From the NCBI RefSeq assembly GCF_003112575.1, contig NZ_BEWC01000001.1, positions 1,302,001 through 1,366,000 on the forward strand: 64,000 nt of DNA, read 5' to 3'. The translations under genes were made by a program, and so were the position numbers. Every line of letters begins with the position of its first letter. The stretch's first letter is position 1. The DNA is from Streptomyces ardesiacus (GTDB taxonomy: Bacteria; Actinomycetota; Actinomycetes; Streptomycetales; Streptomycetaceae). The notes under the pieces are model-generated. The model worked only from the letters and a program-made list of their open reading frames with translations. It was not told the origin of the DNA and searched no databases. Below are positions 56,901 to 64,000 of the stretch, piece after piece.

Positions 56901-58835
56901 CTACGCCGTCGGTGACGTGGCCGCGACGGCCCCGGAGGTCGCGCCGCGATACCAGTACTCCAGGGTCAGTACGTGCCACAGGTGCTTGGAGAAGTCCCGC
57001 TGCCCGGCGGCGTCCTCGGCGACGAGCCGGCGCAGCGCGTCGCGGCGCAGGATTCCGGACCGGACGAGTTCGCCGTCGTTGACCACCTCGCGCACCAGCG
57101 GTGCCAGGTCCCGGCTCATCCAGGCCCGCAGCGGGGCGCTGAACAGGCCCTTGGGCCGGTACACGACCTCCCGGGGCAGGACCGAGGCGGCCGCCTCCTT
57201 GAGGGCGACCTTGCCCTGCCGTCCGACGATCTTGCGGTCACCGGGCACCGCGAACGCCGCCCTCACCACCTCGACGTCCACGAACGGCACCCGCACCTCG
57301 GTCGACGCGGCCATGCTGGAGCGGTCCGTGTAGGCGAGGTTGAGGCCCGGCAGGAACATCCGGGCGTCGGCCAGGCACATGCGGTTCACGAAGTCGTCGA
57401 GGCCGTTGTCCCCGTAGACGTCCGCGTGCTCGGTCAGCACGTCGTCGACCGTCCCCGCCAGGTCCGGGTCGATCAGTCCGAGCAGCTCCCGCCGGTCGTA
57501 CATGGTGTAACTGCGCCGGAAGGCGGTCTCCTCCGGCAGGTCGGCGAAGGACAGGAACCGCTTGGCGAAGCGCACCGACCTCAGCCCCCGGCGGCTCGTC
57601 GCCACCGGCAGCCGGTCCACGGCCGCGGACACCCCGCGCCGCAGCGGCCGCGGGACGCGCTGGTAGCGCAGCGCCAGCAGGTTGGCCAGGTGCTTGCGGT
57701 ACCCGGCGAACAGCTCGTCGGCTCCCATCCCCGAGAGCATCACCTTGACCCCGGCCTCCCGGGCGGCCGAGCAGATCAGGAACGTGTTGATCGCGGCCGG
57801 GTCGCCGATCGGCTCGTCCAGGTGGTACGTCATCCGCGGCAACAGGTCGAGCACGTCCGGGGCGATCTCGATCTCGTGCAGGTCGACGCCGAACCGCGCG
57901 GCGACCTGCCGGGCGTAGCGCAGGTCGTCCGGCATCGCCTCGAACCGGGCGTCCTCGGCGCGGAACCCGATCGTGTAGGCGGAGATCCCCGGCCGGTGAC
58001 GGGCCGCCAGCGCGGTCAGGTAGCTGGAGTCGAGCCCCCCGGACAGGAAGGTCGCCACCGGCACGTCGGCCAGCAGGTGGCTGCGGGTCGACTCCTCGAC
58101 GGCGGCGGCCAGGTCCGGCCGCTCGCCGGCGCGGGCCCGCTCCTGGCCCTCGGCGGCGACGTCCTTCAGGTTCCAGTACCGGCCGCGCTCCACCCGGCCG
58201 TCGGGCCGGCACCGCAGCCAGCTGCCCGGCGGCAGCTTCTCCGCCTCGCGGAACGCGCACCGCGAGTCCGGCACCCAGTAGTACAGCAGCGAGGCCACCA
58301 GCGCCGCGTGGTCCACCTCCAGCTTCCCGCCGGTCACCGCGGCGAGCGCCTTCAGCTCGGAGGCGAAGACCAGACCCTCGCCGCGCCGCAGCAGGAACAG
58401 GGGCTTGATGCCGAGCTGGTCGCGGGCGAGCACCAGTTCACCGGTGCGCTCGTCGAACACGGCGAAGGCGAACATGCCGCGCAGCCGGGGCAGGCAGTCC
58501 GTGCCCCAGCGCCGCCAGGCCTCCAGCACCACCTCGGTGTCGGAGGTGCCGCGGAAGCGCACCCCCGCCGCCTCCAGCTCGCCGCGGAGCCGGGGCGCGT
58601 TGTACAGCTCCCCGTTGTAGGTCAGGGCGAGGCCGTCCGACACCATCGGCTGGGCGCCCGTACCGGACAGGTCGACGATCGCCAGCCGGCGGTGCCCGAG
58701 GTGCACCTCGCCGTCCCCGGCGGGGTGGCTGTAGCGGCCCGCCCCGTCCGGACCGCGGTGGGCGAGCACGTCGGTGAGCCGGTCGGTCACGGCCTTCCCG
58801 TCCGGCCAGTGGAACGTCCCTGCGATGCCACACAT
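56901..58835 (-). CDS. Asparagine synthase (glutamine-hydrolysing)-type amidotransferase
   Basis: This 644-residue AsnB-type enzyme has the N-terminal glutaminase domain with Cys2 (MCGIAGTFH), GHRRLAIVDLSG, YNGELYNAPRLR and GTSDTEVVLEA. The synthetase domain has the ATP pyrophosphatase loop LSGGLDSSYL (PPi loop SGGLDS) and LSGMGADELFAGYRKHL. All key residues are present. In polysaccharide operons such enzymes amidate uronic acids rather than aspartate; the sugar dehydrogenase gene in the same operon supports this, by inference. It sits 3 nt after the second Wzz-like gene. Confidence 0.92.
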   Translation of the reverse strand: MCGIAGTFHWPDGKAVTDRLTDVLAHRGPDGAGRYSHPAGDGEVHLGHRRLAIVDLSGTGAQPMVSDGLALTYNGELYNAPRLRGELEAAGVRFRGTSDTEVVLEAWRRWGTDCLPRLRGMFAFAVFDERTGELVLARDQLGIKPLFLLRRGEGLVFASELKALAAVTGGKLEVDHAALVASLLYYWVPDSRCAFREAEKLPPGSWLRCRPDGRVERGRYWNLKDVAAEGQERARAGERPDLAAAVEESTRSHLLADVPVATFLSGGLDSSYLTALAARHRPGISAYTIGFRAEDARFEAMPDDLRYARQVAARFGVDLHEIEIAPDVLDLLPRMTYHLDEPIGDPAAINTFLICSAAREAGVKVMLSGMGADELFAGYRKHLANLLALRYQRVPRPLRRGVSAAVDRLPVATSRRGLRSVRFAKRFLSFADLPEETAFRRSYTMYDRRELLGLIDPDLAGTVDDVLTEHADVYGDNGLDDFVNRMCLADARMFLPGLNLAYTDRSSMAASTEVRVPFVDVEVVRAAFAVPGDRKIVGRQGKVALKEAAASVLPREVVYRPKGLFSAPLRAWMSRDLAPLVREVVNDGELVRSGILRRDALRRLVAEDAAGQRDFSKHLWHVLTLEYWYRGATSGAVAATSPTA

Positions 58836-58838
58836 GCG

Positions 58839-60371
58839 CTACCGCACCTCCTGGTCGCTGTCCGGGACCCGCGCGGCCGGCATCGACGGCCGTTCCGCCC
58901 TCGGCCGCCCCGTGCCGTTGTGCCGCTTCGGCCGTTCGGCGAGGCCGCGCGGCGCGCTGCGCGGGCCGTCCCACAGGGTGCCGTCGGTCCGGTCGCGGGG
59001 ATCGGGGTCGATCAGCACCACACCGATCACCTCGACGCGCTGGTCCGCGAGCTGCCTGGCCACCGTGTGCAGCCACGCGGTGCTGCCGTGCCCGGCCCGT
59101 ACGACGAGCACCGTCCGGCTGCCGAGGTAGTGCAGGTCGGTCCACGCCGTCCCCGGCCCGACCGAGCCGACGCCGATCCGGCGCCCCTGCGACGGCTCGG
59201 CCGCGGCGCGTTCACCGCTGAGCACGACCGGCCCCGCCGGGGACGTGCGCCTCCCGTCGGCCAGCTCCGTGCCGGGCAGGCCGTCGACGACGGCCACGGG
59301 CCCGTCCGCCTCCAGTGCCCCGGCGAGGTCCAGGGCGATCACGGCGGCGGCCCGCGCACACCCCAGTTCCAGCAGTGACACCGGTTCCGGGGAGCGGCGC
59401 ACGATGCGGGCCAGGGTGGTGGTGAGCCGTTCGCGCGCCGCATGGGAGCGGCGGCGCTGCCACCGCCCCGCCGTCCGGCGGGGGGCGCGGCGCAGCTCCG
59501 CGAGGACCGAGGCCCCCAGGTGTGCCGCGATGTCCCGGCGCAGCACGGGGCGGTCCGCCACCACCGAGCCGACCGCGGCCAAAACCAGCCCGACGACGAG
59601 TCCGAGGACGAGCCCGATCGCTGCGTCGGTGCCCACCGCCCTGGGCAGTGAGTGCCGTACCGCGTGCGGGGCGTCCACGATCTGCGTGCCGGCGACGACC
59701 TCGGGCGTGCCGGTGCGCGCCTCCGCGGCCCGCTGGTCGAACTCGGCGATCCGCGAGTCCAGTTCGGCCCGGCGGGCGTAGAGGGATTCGATGCTCGCCG
59801 ACGCCTTCGGGTCGTCGTCCGGCGAACGGTCCCCGATCGCCTTGTTGACCTGGGCGAGCTCCTTGCGCATGCGGTCGCGCTGGTCGAGCAGGGACTCGGC
59901 CTCGGCATCGGCGGACTCCCGCATCCGCCGCACGTGGTCCGCGACGAACGCGTCGGCCAGCGCCTTGGCCCGGGCCACCGCCTCGGCGTCGCTGTCGCCC
60001 GTCACATCGATCCGCATCAGGTTGTTGGTGAGTCCGGTGCCCCGGTAGTCCCGCATGAAGTCCTCCGGGTCCTGACCGGAGCCGAGCGAGCGCAGGGCCT
60101 GCCGCGCGATCCGCGTGGTGGCGAGCAGTTCGACATCGGTGCTGATCAGCGTTCCGGTGTCGTTGGGCTGGTCCTCCTTGTGCGCGACCAGCACCTTGAC
60201 CACCGCGGCGGGCCGGGGCGGCAGCAGCACCGCCACGGCGGCACCGGCCAGCAGCCCCAGCAGGGCCAGGGCGCCCCACAGCCGGCGCCGCCTGCGCACC
60301 GCCACCACCAGTGCCTGCAGGTCGAGCAGCGGAGCGGAGGCCGGGGACTGCGCGTCCGTGGCCGTCGTCAT
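58839..60371 (-). CDS. Wzz-like chain-length protein with degenerate tyrosine-kinase domain (2)
   Basis: This 510-residue protein has two membrane helices (about 33-52 and 250-272) enclosing an extracytoplasmic coiled domain with RARESADAEAE-like repeats and DQRDRMRKELAQVNKAIG. The cytoplasmic C-terminal half looks like a BY-kinase fold (PVLRRDIAAHLGASVLAELR, VVRAGHGSTAWL, VVLIDPDPRDRTDGTLW). The P-loop is gone: the segment reads LLELGCARAAAVIALDLA with no GxxxxGKS/T. It overlaps the first Wzz-like gene (ATGA). It likely sets chain length without autophosphorylation. Confidence 0.87.
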   Translation of the reverse strand: MTTATDAQSPASAPLLDLQALVVAVRRRRRLWGALALLGLLAGAAVAVLLPPRPAAVVKVLVAHKEDQPNDTGTLISTDVELLATTRIARQALRSLGSGQDPEDFMRDYRGTGLTNNLMRIDVTGDSDAEAVARAKALADAFVADHVRRMRESADAEAESLLDQRDRMRKELAQVNKAIGDRSPDDDPKASASIESLYARRAELDSRIAEFDQRAAEARTGTPEVVAGTQIVDAPHAVRHSLPRAVGTDAAIGLVLGLVVGLVLAAVGSVVADRPVLRRDIAAHLGASVLAELRRAPRRTAGRWQRRRSHAARERLTTTLARIVRRSPEPVSLLELGCARAAAVIALDLAGALEADGPVAVVDGLPGTELADGRRTSPAGPVVLSGERAAAEPSQGRRIGVGSVGPGTAWTDLHYLGSRTVLVVRAGHGSTAWLHTVARQLADQRVEVIGVVLIDPDPRDRTDGTLWDGPRSAPRGLAERPKRHNGTGRPRAERPSMPAARVPDSDQEVR

Positions 60372-61735
60372 GCGGAACCTCCCGTCGCGTGCTCGTGCTC
60401 CGCGGCCACCGCGGCGGCAGGCTCCGGGGGCCGGCCGGCCGACCCCGACGAAGGGGCCCGGACGGCGCCGGCCACGACGACGCCGACGACCTCGTGGCCG
60501 CCGTCCGCACACGCCTCGGCCACCCCGGCGAGCTCCTCGGCCGTCCGGGCGCCCGCGCTGAGCACGACCAGGGCACCGGACTCGGTGCCGCGGTCAGGCA
60601 CCAGCGGCCGGGACACCTGCACCTCCACCACCCGCAGCAGCGGGTCGCCCTCCGCCTCGGCCGCGAGCTGCCCGGCCGCCCGGCGGGCGACCTCGTCGTC
60701 GTCGGGTACGACGACCAGCAGCCGGCGCGCGTTCGGCACCCGGTCCCGCAGGCGGGCGCACACCCGCCGGTAGCGGATCCGCCGCCCCGCCTCGTCGCCG
60801 GACGACCGCGGGGCCGGCAGGTCCCACCGCGTGTCGACGCCCAGCAGCCGCCGGAGGCGGTCCCGCACCCCGCGCGCCTTCGGCCGGAGCGCGCGCCGCC
60901 GCCCGGGGACGTCGACGGTCCCCAGCAGCGCCGAGCCCAGCGCCGCGGCGATCTCCGGCTCGGAGCGCGGGCGCCGGTTCACCCGTGCGGCGGCGAGATG
61001 GCCGGCGACCGACAGCACGAAGAACAGCAGCGCACCGCCGCCGACGAGCTGCCACCGGGTCGGGGGCGCCTCGCCGGCCGGCCGGGGGGCCGCCCCCATC
61101 ACGACCAGGCCGGCCTTGCTGCTCGCGGGGTCGGTCTCCTCGAGCTTCTGCATCGCCTCCTGCAGCGCGGAGCGCAGCTTCTCCAGCTCGGTGCGGGCCT
61201 GCACGCTCTCCACGGTCTGCCCGGGGTCGGCCGCGTCGGCCAGGTCGGTGATGCGCTGGTTGGTCCGCGTCACCTGCTGCCGCAGGGCCTCCGGTCCCGT
61301 CGCGCCGCCGGGACCGGTGGTGCCGCCGGCGATCTGTGCCGCGTACGCCACGAACTGCTGGGCCATCTCGTCGGAGAGCCGCTGCGCGCGCTCGGGGGTG
61401 TCGGCCGTCCCCGAGATCTTGACGATGTTGCCGTCGGAGATCCTGGCACTCACCCGCTCGCGCAGCTCCTTGCTGCCGACGCCGCTCCAGCGGAGCGTGT
61501 CCGCCGCCCTGTCGACCACCGACGAGCTGGTCGCGATCTCCACCTGGGTGCGCAGCTCGCGCTCCTCCCACTGCCCCGGCAGCAGGACGGAGGCCGTCGC
61601 CGTGTACCGCGGCGGGAACAGCACCGAGACGCCGTAGCCGACGAGGGCGCCCAGCACGACGAGGACGGCGAGCAGCCGTCGCCGCCGGCGGAGAATCCGC
61701 CCGACCGTGACCAGGCGTATCGTGTCCTCACTCAA
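60368..61735 (-). CDS. Wzz-like chain-length protein with degenerate tyrosine-kinase domain (1)
   Basis: The 455-residue protein has an N-terminal membrane helix (about 22-42), the Wzz-type ARYTATASVLLPGQW-like region after it, a coiled periplasmic part and a second helix (about 232-252). The C-terminal part (255-455) has a BY-kinase-like order (PEIAAALGSALLGTVD, RLLVVVPDDDEVARRAAGQL) but no Walker A or B. The start is TTG within the stop of the GT4 gene (TTGA). This and the following gene form a tandem pair of similar layout. Confidence 0.87.
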   Translation of the reverse strand: MSEDTIRLVTVGRILRRRRRLLAVLVVLGALVGYGVSVLFPPRYTATASVLLPGQWEERELRTQVEIATSSSVVDRAADTLRWSGVGSKELRERVSARISDGNIVKISGTADTPERAQRLSDEMAQQFVAYAAQIAGGTTGPGGATGPEALRQQVTRTNQRITDLADAADPGQTVESVQARTELEKLRSALQEAMQKLEETDPASSKAGLVVMGAAPRPAGEAPPTRWQLVGGGALLFFVLSVAGHLAAARVNRRPRSEPEIAAALGSALLGTVDVPGRRRALRPKARGVRDRLRRLLGVDTRWDLPAPRSSGDEAGRRIRYRRVCARLRDRVPNARRLLVVVPDDDEVARRAAGQLAAEAEGDPLLRVVEVQVSRPLVPDRGTESGALVVLSAGARTAEELAGVAEACADGGHEVVGVVVAGAVRAPSSGSAGRPPEPAAAVAAEHEHATGGSA

Positions 61736-63004
61736 CGGCGCTGCCTTCTCCCTGCTTCGATCCCCGCACGGCAGGCCGCGGCGTACGCGGCGAGCAGCGA
61801 CGCCTGCGAGTTGCGCCAGGCCAGCGGCCCGTTGACCCGTTCCTCGCCGATCTTGCCCATCCGTGCCCGCTTCTCCGGGTCGTCCAGCAACTGCGCGACG
61901 AGAAAAGCGAATTCGGCCTCGTCGTCCGCGGCCGCGTAGACGGCGGCGTCACCGGCGGAGACCCGCGCCTCCCGCAGGTCGAACGACACGATGGGACGGC
62001 CCATCGCCATGTACTCCAGGACCTTGTTCATGGTCGACACGTCGTTGAGCGGATTGCGCGGGTCCGGCGAGAGGCACACGTCCGCGGTGGACAGGTAGCG
62101 CACCAGGTCGGCGTCCGGGACGCGTCCGGTGAACTGCACCTGATCGGCGAGCCCCAGCGACCGGGACAGCTCCACCATCGCGTCGAAGGCGTCGCCGGAG
62201 CCGACGAAGACCGCGTGCCAGTCGGTCCGCCCGAGCTCGTCGCGCAGCTTCGCCAGGGCCCGCAGGGCGTAGTCGACACCGTCCTGGGGCCCCATGACGC
62301 CCAGATAGCACAGCAGATGGGGCTTGCCCCGCTTCAGTTCGGGTTCGGGCGGCACCTGCTGGAACCGGTCGGTGGCGGGCGCGCTGCGCACCACGAAGAC
62401 GTCCTCGGGCCGCCGGCCGCCCCGGCGGACCGCGACGTCCTTGTAGCTCTCGTTGGTGGCGAGCACGATGTCCGCGCTCCGGTAGGTCAGCCGTTCCAGC
62501 GCGCACACGGCGCGGTACAGCAGGTCCTTGCCGCGGCCGAACCGGGACAGGTACAGCTCGGGGATCAGGTCGTGCTGGTCGAAGACGAACCGCGCGCCGC
62601 GCCGCTTGAGCCACAGGGCCGGCAGGAACAGCAGGTCGGGCGGGTTGCAGGCGTGGACCACGTGCACCGGCCCCACCCTGCGGGCCAGCCGGGCCGTGTG
62701 CCAGAGCGCCGCCCCGTACTCGCGCAGGTAGCCGGCCGGTCCGCCGGTGGCCGCGCGCAACGGGTAGCGGTGGATGCGCACCCCGTCGATCTCCGTCTCC
62801 GCCTCCGTGTCCCGCCCGGTCCCCCGGGGACAGATGACGTGCACCTTCCAGCCCGCGTCGCGCAGCGTCGTGCACTCCTGCCACACCCGCCGGTCGAAGG
62901 GCACCGACAGGTTCTCCACCAGGATCAGCGCGCGCCGCCCCGGCCGGCCGCCGGCGCCGCCACCGTGGGGCGCGGCACCCGAGGCCGCGTCACCTGACGT
63001 CGTG

Positions 63005-63015
<11 letters not shown>
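61732..63015 (-). CDS. Family 4 glycosyltransferase
   Basis: This 427-residue GT-B enzyme has a flexible Gly-rich N-terminus (1-26), then ALILVENLSVPFDRRVWQEC and GWKVHVICPRGTG, the acceptor-side start of a common GT4 subgroup (ExoP/WecB-like neighbours). The donor half has VRSAPATDRFQ, LCYLGVMGPQDGVDYALRAL and LNDVSTMNKVLEYMAMGRP with the key Glu. The TTG start lies inside the sugar dehydrogenase gene (11-nt overlap). No in-frame ATG or GTG occurs before the domain. It may add the first or second sugar of the repeat. Confidence 0.9.

Positions 63016-64000
<985 letters not shown>

Overview
The window is high-GC DNA with the coding style of a Streptomyces (or close actinomycete) chromosome. 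Third codon positions are almost all G or C, GTG and TTG starts are common, genes are linked by ATGA/GTGA overlaps, and the proteins include Tat/lipoprotein signals, TetR/MarR/MerR/ECF regulators, a spore-associated-protein-like secreted protein and DUF574 and DUF2891 proteins. I see no rRNA, tRNA, CRISPR array, insertion sequence or phage gene. Both ends cut through genes.

Left part (1-10.6 kb): the tail of a sugar ABC importer operon (lipoprotein, two permeases), a sirtuin, a SpoIIE/PP2C phosphatase next to a MASE1 membrane protein, an orphan rhamnose-type binding lipoprotein with its own promoter and operator, a MarR-MFS pair whose exporter carries the only in-frame TTA codon I found, and a secreted two-domain protein preceded by a decayed copy of its own C-terminus.

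10.6-16.5 kb is a 5-oxoproline (pyroglutamate) locus. pxpA-pxpB-pxpC (ATP-dependent 5-oxoprolinase) is transcribed leftward. DUF969-DUF979 (probable transporter), pyroglutamyl peptidase and a DUF2891 protein are transcribed rightward. Two identical 15-bp palindromes sit inside the -35/-10 spacers of the two divergent promoters, which predicts one shared repressor that is not encoded nearby. 16.6-19.4 kb is a malY-malX-like pair (PLP C-S lyase and PTS EIICB).

19.8-38.2 kb is a mosaic of small units: a secreted SGNH hydrolase, TetR/aldo-keto reductase and alpha/beta-hydrolase/TetR units with visible operators, a DUF6807 protein, a homoserine-dehydrogenase-like protein, a two-domain GT2/TagF-like polymerase, DUF1838 and DUF998 proteins, an ECF41-type sigma factor, an antitoxin-like/Doc-like pair, a spore-associated protein, a HEAT / MerR-HEAT / methyltransferase operon, a DUF574 methyltransferase, a VOC protein and a PAP2 phosphatase.

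From 38.3 kb to the right edge runs one leftward operon of 20 genes making a surface or extracellular polysaccharide by a Wzx/Wzy/Wzz route. It encodes a nucleotide-sugar dehydrogenase (cut by the edge), two GT4 and one GT2 glycosyltransferases, two Wzz-like chain-length proteins with degenerate kinase domains, an asparagine-synthase-type amidotransferase, a fused alcohol dehydrogenase/Gfo-Idh-MocA oxidoreductase, a heparinase II/III-type lyase, a beta-helix lipoprotein, a Wzy-type polymerase/ligase and a Wzx flippase. It also holds a sugar-tailoring block (C-methyltransferase, glucose-1-phosphate cytidylyltransferase, PIG-L deacetylase, epimerase, DUF4910 metallopeptidase-like protein) and finishing enzymes (pyruvyltransferase, RmlC-like epimerase, class III aminotransferase). 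The polymer is not identifiable from sequence. The CDP-sugar block without a visible 4,6-dehydratase, plus DUF4910, is the part most likely to be undescribed chemistry.
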